From the NCBI GenBank assembly GCA_020746835.1, contig JAGPNK010000017.1, positions 186,001-250,000 of the forward strand: 64,000 nucleotides of DNA. The letters are read 5' to 3'. Position 1 is the first letter of the stretch; every line of letters starts with the position of its first letter. Origin of the DNA: Stachybotrys elegans. Lineage: Eukaryota > Ascomycota > Sordariomycetes > Hypocreales > Stachybotryaceae. The position numbers and the translations under genes are program-made. The notes under the pieces are model-generated. The model worked only from the letters and a program-made list of their open reading frames with translations. It was not told the origin of the DNA and ran no database searches. Positions 12,514-23,401 of this stretch are shown piece after piece.

Positions 12514-14062
12514 ATGCTCTGGTCGCGAGCCATTGCGGCTTCGGCCCTCGCCTTTGCCGGGCTCGCCCGTGCCAGCACCTGCAGCGATGTGAGGACGCTC
12601 ACCACCATCGAGGTCCGCGGACCTCTTGAGCTGGCCTACATCAGCGAGCAGCAGGACTACTGGTCCACGTCGTGCGCGGCCATCAAGCCCCAGTGCATCA
12701 TCTTCCCCAAGACGCCCTCGGAGATGTCGCGGGCCATCCAGATCCTCCGGGCCAACACGGAGAGATTCGCCATCAAGTCGGGCGGCCACAGCCCCAACCA
12801 CTACTGGGCCAGCGTCGACGACGGCCCCCTCATCTCCACCCAGCGCCTCGACCAGGTCCTGCTTGACGAGACCATGGGCGTTGTGACTGTCGGCCCCGGC
12901 ACGAGGCTCGATGAGGTCGCCAAGGCCCTCGACGGCACCGGCTGGACCTTTGTCGGCGGCCGTATCGGCAATACGGGTGTCGGTGGCCTTGTGCTCGGCG
13001 GTGGTCTGTCGTACATGTCTGCGCAGTACGGCTGGACCTCGTCGACCGTCATCCAGTACGAGGTTGTCCTAGCCAACGGCACCGTCGTCATCGCCTCCAA
13101 CACCCAGCACTCGGACCTGTACCACGCCCTCAAGGGAGGCGGCAATAACTTTGGTGTCGTTACCGCCTACACTCTGCAGGCCTTCCCTCAGGGCGACATC
13201 TGGGGTGGAAACGTGAGTCCATACCATCGCACCTTTGTACTGAGCCAATCTTTGGACTAACATGATGCAGATTGCCTTTGCCAACACGCCCGGTATCGCC
13301 ACCAAGTTGCTCAAGGCTGTCCGTGACTTCACCGAGTACAACACGGACCACAAGGCCGCCGTCATTCTCACTGCCGAGCGTGCCACGGCCGATCTGATTG
13401 ACAGCTGGATCATGTTCCTCTTCTACGACGGCGCCACCCCGCCGCCCGGCATCTTCAACAACTTCACCGACCTCCATCCCATCACCAACACGGTGCGCAC
13501 GCGCCCCTACGCCGACTTGATCGCCTGGAGCAACTGGGTCGTGCTCCCCGGCGTCATCGTCACCATGAGCACCGAGACCATCGTCATCCCCAAGGAGGCC
13601 GACAGCGAAAAGGTCATGGACGCCATCTATGCGCACTGGCGTGACATGTCGGACCGCACCAGGCTCGTCCCCGGCATCATCGCCTCCATTGCCTTCCAGC
13701 CCTTCCCCCGCGCCATCGCCCGCAACGCCCTCGACAGCGGCGGCGACCTGATTGACGCCGAGGACGACGTCGACCGCCTCATCATCGAGATGAACTACCA
13801 GTTCCTGCTGCCCACCGACTACGCCAAGATAGACGGCATCATGCAGGACACGTACACGGGCATCCGCAACCTCGTCGTCGGCTGGCAGGCGGACGGCACG
13901 CTGCCCAACGCCTACCTCCCGCTCATGGCCAACTACGCCTTCTTCCGACAGGATTACTGGGGCCGCATCAAGCCTACCAGCAGGGCCTTTGCCAGGGACG
14001 TGGTGGACGCTTACGATCCGGAGGGGCTCTTCCGCACTCGAACTGGAGGATGGAAGCCTTGA
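12514..14062 (+). CDS. Secreted FAD-linked oxidase (BBE-like, PCMH-type FAD domain)
   Basis: Two exons, 12514-13212 and 13271-14062 (58-bp intron), encode 496 residues. A signal peptide (about residues 1-20) is followed by the PCMH-type FAD-binding domain, with SGGHSP carrying the His expected to bind FAD covalently, VGPGTRL, and GVGGLVLGGGLSY. The C-terminus has the BBE-type YDPEGLFRTR block near the end. The position of the second covalent anchor (Cys in bicovalent berberine-bridge enzymes) is not a Cys in the GRIGNTGVGG segment, so attachment is probably only through His. Enzymes of this family oxidise sugars, alkaloids or secondary-metabolite intermediates with oxygen. It is convergent with the alcohol dehydrogenase at 14232, 169 bp away. 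The substrate is unknown. Confidence 0.9.
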
Positions 14063-14231
14063 GCCAATGGAGACAGTAGGAGTTGTCGGGATCCGGGAAT
14101 CATCTTTATTGTGTAATGACAGTTGGATAAATTACTAGTAGCGTTCCAATAAAACAGTAATATCGCACCTGCATGGCGGACCGACCCTGCATCCCCCATC
14201 CCGCTTTAATTGTTTCTTTGTAGCCCTGCCT

Positions 14232-15254
14232 TTATTCCATAATGAGAACGTTCCTGAAGCGAGGCTTGCCGGCCTTGAGGCTATCCACAGCCTCCTGCAC
14301 CTTGGACAGCGGGTACCGTTCAATCATGCACTTGACGCCGTGGTTCTGGGCAAACTTGATGGCCTCCTCGGAATCCAGGGCGTGGCCGCTGGGCCAGCCA
14401 TGGACACTGGTACCGCTCAACACGAGCGACACCGTGTTAATCTCGACGGGGCCGACCGGCGCCAGGCACATGAGCTTGCCGCCGGGCTGCAGGCCGTCAA
14501 CCAGTGCGCTGACGACGGTCGGGCTCGGGGCCGTCTGGAGGATGACGGCGGCGCCGCCCAGCTTCTTGAGCTCCTCTGTCGCGTTCTTGGTGCGGTGGTT
14601 GATGTAGTGGTGGGCGCCAAGCTGCCTGGCAAACTCCTCCTTGTCGTCGCCCGACGATAGCACGACGACCTCATAGCCCATCTTGGAGGCGTACTGGACG
14701 GCCATGTGGCCGAGTCCTCCGAGGCCCTGGACAGCCACGAGGTTGCCCTGCTCGACGTGCAGCTTGCGCAGGCTGTTGAAGACGGTCACGCCCGCGCACA
14801 GCAGCGGCGCCACCTCAGCCACGTCCATCTCCTTGGGCACGCGCGCGACAGCCTCGGCGCGCAAAATGACATACTCGGCGAAACCGCCGTCTCGGCTCAC
14901 GCCGTTGATGGCTCGGTTTTCGCAGATCTGGAATTGGCCCCTGCCGCAGGATCGGCAGCTGCCGTCGTGGCCGCCGTGCCATGGACCGCCGACGCGCTGG
15001 CCAACCTCGAGCGTCTTGACGCCGTCGCCGAGCTGAACCACGTCGCCGACAACCTCGTGGCCGGGGATACGCGGGTAGACGGGGCCGAACTCGCCCGATT
15101 CGAGCGCGACGTCGGAGAAGCAGACTCCGCAGGCTAGCACCTTGACGAGGACCTCACCCGGCCCAGGGGCGCGAAGCTCGACATCGCTTAGCTTGAAGCC
15201 TCCGTTGGCCTCGGTAATCACCACGGCCTTGTACGTCTTGGGGAGGGAGCTCAT
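14232..15254 (-). CDS. Zinc-type medium-chain alcohol dehydrogenase
   Basis: A single uninterrupted frame of 340 residues, standard for the MDR family. The GroES-like half holds the catalytic zinc Cys in CGVCFSD (about residues 42-48) and the GHEVVGDV motif; the structural-zinc loop is reduced, with Cys in CRSCGRGQFQIC rather than a full four-Cys set. The Rossmann half has GLGGLGHMAVQYA (about 173-185) for NAD(P) binding. It resembles fungal alcohol and cinnamyl-alcohol dehydrogenase-like enzymes that interconvert alcohols and aldehydes. A TATA box lies about 100 bp upstream. It is convergent with the FAD oxidase, so a joint role in an alcohol/aldehyde oxidation route is possible but unproven. 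Confidence 0.92.
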   Translation of the reverse strand: MSSLPKTYKAVVITEANGGFKLSDVELRAPGPGEVLVKVLACGVCFSDVALESGEFGPVYPRIPGHEVVGDVVQLGDGVKTLEVGQRVGGPWHGGHDGSCRSCGRGQFQICENRAINGVSRDGGFAEYVILRAEAVARVPKEMDVAEVAPLLCAGVTVFNSLRKLHVEQGNLVAVQGLGGLGHMAVQYASKMGYEVVVLSSGDDKEEFARQLGAHHYINHRTKNATEELKKLGGAAVILQTAPSPTVVSALVDGLQPGGKLMCLAPVGPVEINTVSLVLSGTSVHGWPSGHALDSEEAIKFAQNHGVKCMIERYPLSKVQEAVDSLKAGKPRFRNVLIME

Positions 15255-15355
15255 TGTGATGAGTTGGTGATTGATTCTGTGGATTTTTTCCTCGTACGCT
15301 TTCGCGGATTCCTACCAAACAGTGGTGGTCAGCATTCCGCCTCGTATTTAAACCA

Positions 15356-15361
15356 TTTATA
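15356..15361 (-). promoter_or_regulatory. TATA box of the alcohol dehydrogenase gene
   Basis: TATAAA on the minus strand, about 100 bp upstream of the ATG at 15254. Confidence 0.5.
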
Positions 15362-15989
15362 CTCAACCCCTCCCTACGTCGACTAGTGACGTGGGCGGCG
15401 GACTAAGAGTAAGGTCAGTGAGGGGCAGCACGTACTGTACAATTCGCAAGGTTAATGCGGGGAATGTCTCGTAGTGAGTTTATGTAGGATGGCAGGTAGG
15501 TTTGGGATGACTGCAGTCGAGGAGCACTTATGGCTTTTATACACGGCCCGTCAAGCTATGAGGTCAACACTAGAGACTGCCATAATGCCATGGATCCACA
15601 GGAATGATCAAGGAAGCCACCCAGCATCTCTCATGTCCATGTGCATTACAGCTGCGGGTGTTGCCAATCTGGATGATGGCCTGGCTGCTATCTCAGGATG
15701 GGACCAATTGCATGCGATGGACCGATAGTCCTGCTTCGTCGTTCTTCGACATGATTGGCAGGCTCGGGTTATCTGCCCAATGTGTGGCGTATCATCGGGC
15801 TTGCGGATACTTGCTACTCGAATCCGATCGGGTATATGGCTAAACCTGGTAAGCGACGCTTTATCTCCGATGAGAGACCCCTCGTCCGCACATGCTAGGT
15901 CCGAAAAATGAACGGATTCCGGTATATGCTAGGGGTCATCCGTCCGGCAGCTAGCAGCGAACCCACTGGCAGTCTGATGTCAGCAAGCT

Positions 15990-16081
15990 GGAGTCGCTGG
16001 GTCCCCATAGGTGCACCGGATCCGGTGCATAGACTTGTTTGCACCGGATCCGGTGCACCTATGGGCTCCCGGAGTCGCTGG
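15990..16081. repeat. Nested palindrome flanked by 11-bp direct repeats (possible miniature foldback element)
   Basis: Two 26-nt arms (16004-16029 and 16040-16065) are perfect reverse complements separated by 10 nt. Each arm itself contains the 18-bp perfect palindrome TGCACCGGATCCGGTGCA, so each arm can also fold alone. The pair is bracketed by direct repeats of GGAGTCGCTGG at 15990-16000 and 16071-16081, as if a roughly 70-bp foldback unit had inserted with a target duplication. There is no coding capacity. Whether it is mobile or a cruciform/regulatory site is not known. Confidence 0.75.
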
Positions 16082-17155
16082 AGACAGGCAACAGGAGGAC
16101 TGTTGATGAGTCTTGACAGGGGTTTCGCATTAGACGTTGGAACCATTCCGGGGTTGGAATCAAACAATGTGATTGTACCATCCGTCCTCGCTTCGGAAAA
16201 TGGTCAAGTTGAACAACTCCGAGGCACCCGGCAGGTGGCAGCTGACTCTCGGGCTGATACATAATCAAAGGCGACTGTCCAATGCAGATAGCAGAGCATG
16301 TGGTATGACATTCCAGTCCTGTACATGGCAGAGCTCACCTGCACCGCGTGTTAAGACCAGTACTGTCAACCCTCCAATGACCTGCTGGATCGTATCCATG
16401 ATTCGAAGACACAGTCTGGCCTCGTGGCTGGTATCTCTCTGCCGAGCAACGGTGCTTGTCCCTCCCGTAGAGCTCGTCGTTCGACGCGCCAGCAAAGACA
16501 GCGGACCATATCACATTTTTAATATCAAAAACAGCCGCCCTGATATTTGCGTTGAAATCAGAGTTGAATATTGGGTTGGCATCAACAGCTGGTGTCAGAA
16601 CATCTGGGCGTCTGGGCGGCTCGTATCGGGCTGGTGGCGGTGATGTCGGATCCGCTCAATCACCTGGGACGGTTTTCGGCTGGTCTCATAGAACATCTTT
16701 AAAGATTCGCGGCATCCCTGATTCCACCCCGAGCTGCTCAAAGCGGCTGACAATGCATTGCGTGCAGCGAAACGAGATGACGTGATGTGTCGCGTCTCGA
16801 GAAGGCCAAGTTGAGGCAGCCAAAGTGATGAATGCTTCACGGGCGAAGCCTGCTGCCCAGACTGATTGGGAAATATCACCTAGCAGATTGAAATGAGAAA
16901 GGTCAAACCCAATGCACAACCATGGCAGTTCTTTGACCTTCGTCATGGAAGGGTTGGTTGGGCCGAAGTGAAGGAGATAAATCCAATCGCCGAGCCACAG
17001 CCGATAAGGCCTCAGCCACATGTGGCACTAACAGCTCCCCACCATGAAATCAGAAAACTCATGAAGCATTTCTTTCAACTCTACAGCCCGCAACACCAAC
17101 CACTCGCCAGCGACCCTTAGCGACCCTCAATCCCCCAGCCTCCAGCTCGCCCGCC

Positions 17156-18017
17156 ATGCCCCTAGATACATCCACCTACTCGCTCGCCCTGCTGCGCGTC
17201 GACGGCCGCCGCTGGAACGAGCTCCGCCGGCTGCATGCGCAGATCCGCACCCAGGACGCCGCCGACGGCTCCTCGTACCTCGAGATGGGCCACACAAAGG
17301 TCATGTGCGTCGTCACGGGGCCCTCGGAGCAGCAGATGAACCAGCGCCGTGGCCAGGCGGCCCAGCGCGACGCCGCCGCCGTCAATGTCAACATTGTGAT
17401 TGCTGGGTTTTCCAGCGTCGATCGCAAGAAGCGAGCCCGCAACGACAAGTACGCCCCTCTCCCATGCAGCTTTTAAGCCTGCGGATGTTCTAACAGAGAG
17501 TAGGCGCGTCCAGGAGATGGAGATTACCATCGCCAAAGCGCTGTCTTCGAACCTGCACACTCACCTCTTCCCGCACTCGTCCATCTCCATCTCGCTCCAC
17601 GTCCTCTCCCAGGACGGGTCTCTCCTCGCCGCTCTCCTCAATGCGACCACCCTGGCCCTCATCGACGCCGGTATCCCCATGACCGACTACATTGCAGCGT
17701 GCACGGCTGGTTCCACTTCGACATATGCTGCGGGCGACGACTCGGCCGACCCATTGCTCGATCTCAATAACCAGGAGGAGCAGGAGCTGCCTTTCCTGAC
17801 TGTCGCCACGCTGGGCGATTCAGATCGTGTCACGGTGCTTGTGTGCGAGAGCCGTGTACAAGTCAGTCGTCTGGAGGGCATGCTCGTCGTGGGCGTCGAC
17901 GGCTGCAAACAGGTTAGGCGCTTCCTCGACGGCGTTGTGAAGGAGAAGGGTGCCAAGATGGTTAGAGAGGGCGCAGCATTGAAGAGCGACACCATCGCCA
18001 TGGACATGGATGAATAG
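17156..18017 (+). CDS. RRP41: Exosome core subunit Rrp41/Ski6 (RNase PH-like)
   Basis: Two exons, 17156-17448 and 17501-18017, with a 52-bp intron, encode 269 residues. The N-terminus (LRVDGRRWNELRRL), the GSSYLEMGHTKVMCVVTGP block and the QEMEITIAKAL helix identify the RNase PH-like exosome ring subunit that pairs with Rrp45 in nuclear and cytoplasmic 3'-5' RNA decay. Eukaryotic Rrp41 forms part of the RNA channel and is thought to be catalytically inactive. The acceptor at 17500 is chosen because nearer AG sites lead to a stop or shift. It is slightly longer than the yeast protein because of a loop with acidic and Gln-rich residues around 180-200. Confidence 0.92.
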
Positions 18018-18162
18018 ATTCCGCTGCTATCTACGAGACGAAGTCACGATTTGCTGGAGGTTGATTATGGGTATGTGAATATTCGATTGGCTTTTTACCC
18101 TTCGCCTTTGCAGTACTGCCAGGTCATATTTTACATATGCTAAAAGATACTAACTATTCAAT

Positions 18163-19650
18163 TTAGAGCTCGTCATGCGCGGCCTTGGGAGCCTCGGTCT
18201 CAGCTTCAGGCTCTGGGTCGGTTGCCTGGGTAGCCTCGGTGCTTTCGCTCTCAGCCTTGGGCTCCTCGGCCTCGGGCTCGGGCTCCTTGGGCAGCTCGAC
18301 AACCAGGCCCTCGGGCAGCTTCATCTTCTCGCCCTCGCCCAGGCGAATAGCGTCAATCCATGCCTCGACAGCCTCCAGGTCGAACTTGAATCCGTTGGAG
18401 TATCGGCGCCACCAGCCGCGGCGTGCGTTGATGGCAATAATCTCGACGTCTTCGTTGAGGTTGAGGGCCTCGCGCATCTCGTCGCCGCCCTCGAGAGTGG
18501 TGGGGATGGCGTAGAAGGGGAACATGTGCCTCTTGGAGTGGATGTACTTGGTCTTGATCTTGGAGAGGGAGGTGACGGCCTCGAGGGCTGGGTCGGTGGG
18601 CTGGGGAGGGATCAGGACAAGGACACAGGTCTGGGCCTTGGTGTGGAGACACTCCTTGACCAGGACCGACTGTTCCATGATGGGGTCGATGGGGATAATG
18701 TTAGCCATCTGGTCTTCGAGGGTAGGTTCCTCGGCAGTAGTCTCGGCGGGCTCCTCAGCTTTGGGGGCCGCCTCCTCCTTGGCCTCGTCGGTAGAGGAAG
18801 AAGACGCCTTCTTCTCGGTTTTCTTTTCCGTCTTCTTCTTGGGAGGGGCAGGGTCAGGGTTGGGCTGTCCAACTTGCTTGAGGAATTCAACAATGTCCGT
18901 CTTCTTCATCTCTCCATCGTATACAATCGGCTCTCCCTCGGTAGGGATGAGGACCAGCGTAGGAAACTTGTCAACTGAGAACTTCTCGACAGCGCCCGCC
19001 TCCTTGTTGCGGACCTGGCCGACGGCGATGACGTCAAGGAAGTCGATGGCGACGCTCCTGAGGAGGGCGCTGGTGGTGCCCTTGTCGGTGAAGAGGAGGG
19101 CCTTGGGGCTCTCGTTGGCGAGGAAGGCGTCGAGGTCCTTGTCGGTGACCTTGGTGACGTGGTTGTTGATGCCCTTGACGACGGCGTCGGTGATGGCGCT
19201 GGCGGTGCGCTGGCCCTGGTAGTCCTCGACAACGGGCCGGCCGCCTGCCTTCTTGCTGGGACGGACGAGCTTCAAGGTGGGGAAGCCCTGGACGCCCATG
19301 GCGCCGCAGAGCTGCTTGTTGGACTCTTCATCGCAGTTGACGGCGGCGACCTTGGCGAGGCCCTCGAGGTTCCTGGCGGCCTTTTCGTAGGCGGGCTTGA
19401 GGTTCTGGCAGTGGCCGCACCAGGGCGCGTAGAATTCGACGATCTACAAAGGATAAAGGTCAGCTTAGCAGAAATGGCATCTTGGGGGGGGTCGTACGGA
19501 AGTGTGGTTGGACTTGGCAATCAACTTGTCGTAGGATCGGCCATCGACCTGGAGGACAGGCGAGCTCTTGGTGTAGAGGCCGGCAGCCTGGGCAGCTGGC
19601 AGGGCGGCCAGGACGGCTGCAATGGTGGCGAGGAGAGTGGGCTGATGCAT
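18163..19650 (-). CDS. ER protein disulfide isomerase (MPD1/PDI-like) with HDEL retention signal
   Basis: Two exons, 19650-19498 and 19443-18163 (54-bp intron), encode 477 residues. The N-terminus is a signal peptide (about 1-23), then a thioredoxin domain with FYAPWCGHC (Cys60, Cys63), a second inactive thioredoxin-like region, a Lys/Glu/Ala-rich linker around 205-255, and a third region ending in a Glu/Pro-rich tail. The last four residues are HDEL, the fungal ER retrieval signal. Together these indicate a luminal oxidoreductase that forms or isomerises disulfides in secretory proteins. Only one CXXC active site is present, as in MPD1 and PDIA6-like relatives rather than PDI1. The high-confidence parts are the CGHC motif and HDEL; the exact subfamily is inferred. 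Confidence 0.92.
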
Positions 19651-20307
19651 ATTGTCAAGCGTCAGGGTATCAATATCAAGAAAAAGACAGACAGACAAAA
19701 CAACAAAACAATGGGCACAAGCAAGTCAAAAGGTGACGAGACTCGGCCTTTATCCGTCAGCCGGGGGGAGATGCCAAAGTGTCTTCTTGGGGGAGGGTAG
19801 GGGTGGCGGGCAGCAGGCAGCACGGCAAGGTAAAAAAGGCCACGGTGCAACTTTGGCGCATCACGAGATGGATGCCATCTCGGCGTCGGGAATTGAAAGC
19901 TGTCCTGGGCGGTTGCCTAACGCGGCTTAGTGGCTGAACCCCGCCATAGCTCCCCCACTCACCATGCCTGGGCGGAGCTACACTGGCATTGCCGTTTGGG
20001 GCCGCCTACAGGGTACACTGTAAATACCTAGTGATGTAGGGTAGGGAGGTGTAATTCGATGGATTGCAGACGACCGCAACAATAGAATCAATAATAATAA
20101 TAACAATAATAAAGAATCATTCAATAATATATTGAGATTGATGAGATCAATACTTCCTAGGTGTGTCACGTACGTATGATGGCGGAGCTTAAAAGTATAG
20201 GCATGCTTTGCTGATGCGCGTGATCAAATTTCCACGCCAAAATTTCCCATCATGAATTTTCTTCCTCCAACCTTCTCTGCCTATCCACCCACCATTGTCA
20301 AGCAACC
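19651..20307. other. Intergenic region with AT-rich microsatellite
   Basis: Holds the promoter of the disulfide isomerase (right of its ATG) and the 3' region of the deacetylase. A simple AAT-rich run (about 20086-20113) is the only repeat seen. Confidence 0.5.
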
Positions 20308-22605
20308 TTATAATGGTGGCGCATTTGGATCCTCCAAGCACTGGTCAATCCGCATGATTTGCTTCCCGGTAGCTTTGGCCTGCCTGATAAACTCGCGAAA
20401 GTAGTCGACTGTCGACTCGTACGAAAAGTGCATGACGACCAAGTTGCCGCCCCTCGCCACATCCGTCCTGAAAGCCTCGACCTGCCTCTCCGGCGTCGGC
20501 GACTCGGCCCAGAGCCAGTCCTGCACGTCGACGCTCCAGTTCACAATGTACGCCCTGTCGGACCCCGAGGCGGCCGCCCAGCGCTGGCGCATCCGTGCTC
20601 CCTCGACGCCAAACGGCGGGCGGAAGTAGTTGGACCTCTCGCCAAACATGCTCGTCATGACGCGGTAGTCTTGCTCGTACTCCCAGTCGATGCTCCGCGT
20701 GTCCGGGAGGCCCTCCATCCGCGGGTGCGTGTACGAGTGCAGCGCAATCTGGTGGCCTTCGCTTTGGAGCTGGCGGTAGAGGCTGGCCATGCCTGTCGAG
20801 TTGTTCTCCAGCACGGCGCCCACGGCGAAAAAGGTCACCTTGATGTCCTCCTCCCGGATGATCTGCACCAGCCGCTCAGCGTACCGCGGATTTCCGTCGT
20901 CGATGCCAAAGGCAAACGAGTTGGGCCGCGTGCAGGCAAAGACGAGCGTGCCCGACGGCAGCTTCTGCGGTATCGTCACGCCTGAAGGGATCGAGGGAAC
21001 AATCTCGACCCGCGTCAGCACAAAGGGCTCGGTGCTGTACACGCCTCGGATAGCGACACTGCTGACGCGCTGCAGGTTGATGTTGAAGTGGGAGATGGGT
21101 ATGTAGATGTCATTACCCGTGGCGTACCGCGCCGCCTCGAGGCTGTCCCTCGTCTCGGGGTACGGCGCCACAGTATCTCTGCACTGGGAATTGTGCTGCT
21201 GCAACGCCACCGAAAACCTGTTGTGGCCCGAGAAGGCAATGTGGAGATACGAGCCTCTCTGGCCGCGCAGGTCCCGGCAGCCGTTGCTCAGCAGCGTGGT
21301 GAAGGCGTAGTCGGGTGCCCCAGCGACGATGCTGACACGGTTGGAGCCCCAGGTCAAACCCATGTCGCCGCCGCCGTGCCAGAGACCTAGCGCGTTGGAG
21401 CTCGAGCTGCTGAAATCGTCAATCACGAAGCCCGAGACTGTTGCGGACGGTGCCGGGACAGTCTCGGTTGGTGCTGGCGGGGAGGTAGTCGTAGGGACTT
21501 CCCAGGCGTTGGGAGTGCTCCCGCAGTAGAACGCCAATGGGCCCAAGGTCAGTGGCCGGGTGGGCGCCGAGATGACAATGGATCGCAGCTTAGAGAGGTT
21601 GAGTCCACTGAATCGCGACCAGGTGAAGCTGTAGAGTCTCTCGGTCCCGTCGAATGTCCAGCCCAGCTGCGTTGACGTCTGAGACGCCGAGCCTGTCGTT
21701 GGGCCATCGCACTCCGTCTTGGATGTCATCTCGATCCGGAAGGTTGTCCCAGCGGGAGCTTGGATCCGGAGCGCTACACCACCATACCGATTGGCGTCTA
21801 CACAGCCAACCTGGGAGTAAAAGTATGACGACGTGGACCTTGGCGTCAGCGTAATGCGGTAGTTGTCCACGGCCATGGACTGCATTGTGCCGTCGTCACC
21901 AGTGGGCAGCAAGAGGGCATTGTAGTAGAGGAAAGTTAGGCGCGATTGCGACGCCCAATCGTCGACCAAGAGCGGCGAGCAGGATGGAGCGACGCCCGTC
22001 GTGGTGGATGACACAGTGGTTGTCGGCCTCTGGGCACAGACAAACGAGACCTTGTCCAACTGCCATTGCTGTGTGGACGAGAAGGATTGGATGGTGATGG
22101 AGAGAGCGGCGTTGAGATTGGCGCCGGCAAAGCTACTCAGCGGAATGCGAATCGACTGCCACTCCCCGGTAAGGCCCGTCACCCGGAACGACGTCTTTGT
22201 TCCTGACGTGGACGAGCAGCTCGAGGCCCAATTGAGCTGGGCGGTAAAGGCATCACCGGATGCTGGAGCCTTGATGTCGAGCTGGAGGTGCGTGTAGGTG
22301 TCGGTCTGCAGGGCCTGGCACGGGAACGTCTCGTAGTAATACGCTCCCGCCCTTGGAGTGAAGCTGAGAATGCCGCCAGAGGCAGACTTGCTCGCCATGC
22401 TGCCATCGTCTACGGGGGTTGATTAGTCCAAGCAATGGGACGAATCGATTGTCTTACCGGATGTCCACGACCCGAGATTGTTTCGGCTCGTTGAGAAGGA
22501 CGTGGAAAAATCGTCCACTACCAGGTCTGAAGTGCATGCAGCAGCGACAGCCACCGCAGTGTAAGCCGCGGCTGCCAACAGGCATCGTGTATCGAAGCGC
22601 ACCAT
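20308..22605 (-). CDS. Secreted polysaccharide (chitin-type) deacetylase, NodB domain with large N-terminal beta region
   Basis: Two exons, 22605-22458 and 22409-20308 (48-bp intron), give 749 residues. A signal peptide (about 1-23) precedes roughly 500 residues in which a DDF/DDW-type segment recurs three times (about residues 28, 195 and 375), suggesting three related jelly-roll or carbohydrate-binding modules joined by Pro/Thr-rich linkers. The catalytic NodB domain is C-terminal: GIDDG at about 551-555 (motif 1, usually TFDDG), HSYTH at 607-611, RPPFG at 646-650, DVQDW at 677-681 and VMH at 708-710. All metal- and base-type residues appear present. It should deacetylate chitin or another N-acetylated or acetylated glycan outside the cell or in the wall. 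Confidence 0.9.
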
Positions 22606-23401
22606 GTTGAGGAGCTGTGAAAGGAGGAGGGATTATGACCGCTGGCGAGTCATTACCCAGAAGGCAGGGGACGGCGGGAACCGTCCATCCTTTATGCGAG
22701 CGAGTACGATTGACGTGCTGAAGCGTAATTCAAGAGCTCTTGGCAATGTCGGGCATCGAGCCCAAGATCTCGTATTCCAGGCACATGAACCCCTCAGCTG
22801 CAAAGCCAGGCGATCCGAGCACGAAGACAGGAGGTGGCTGCAGTATTCGTGGCCCTTGGGTAACGGGATTTGCTTTGCATCCGGAAGAATACGATCTGCT
22901 TAATTAATGGATAAATGAGGAGGGGGCAAGAAAAGAAAAAGAAAATAAAGGCTGGGCACCTGTCTCATCCCATGGCGAGAGGCAAGAACTGGCACTACTT
23001 GTTCAGCTGAATGAGGAGACTGGCTATGTTATGCTTATTTTTTAGTTGCCGCCGCTCCTCTTCTCGGGAATTTTATGAAGGACAAGAGGGGGAGGATTTG
23101 TCCTTCATCTACTGATGTGATGGAGGGGTGCAGCTCTTCTCCTCTCAGCTTTCTCCTCACCTGAGAAAAGGCGTGTCTAAGACGACGTCTCACAGGCATA
23201 ATATTGACAGCAAGCCAAGCCTATGAGAGACAGGCTGCTTACCCTCCATGTCGCCTGTCAATCAATACGGGGGTAGTTCATTTTCTCCGCCAAATTTGTC
23301 AGCACCAGCCACGCAATTTTGGCAACAGACTGCCGTCATTCATACCCCAAGTCACCAATCTTATTACGGAGTACGGATAGCGAACGAGGAGATACATATC
23401 C
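22606..23401. other. Divergent intergenic region, deacetylase / Zn2Cys6 factor
   Basis: About 0.8 kb between divergent starts, so it should contain both promoters. It includes one copy of the TACGGAGTAC motif (23365-23374). No gene is seen. Confidence 0.5.

Larger units (their letters stand above)
15255..17155. other. 1.9-kb divergent intergenic region
   Basis: Lies between the divergent alcohol dehydrogenase and RRP41 genes. Short frames on both strands have no recognisable content. Its outstanding element is the nested palindrome near 16004-16065, listed separately. Confidence 0.5.

Noticed and set aside
16004..16065. CRISPR-like or transcription-terminator interpretation of the nested palindrome
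   Set aside because: Only one inverted pair and no spacer series; a eukaryotic genome has no rho-independent terminators.
18175..18978. 267-codon plus-strand frame opposite the disulfide isomerase
   Set aside because: It is the antisense shadow of GC-biased codons in a clear PDI gene; Leu/Gly-rich translation with no motif.
20359..20985. 208-codon plus-strand frame opposite the polysaccharide deacetylase
   Set aside because: Antisense shadow of the NodB domain, whose motifs are intact on the other strand.
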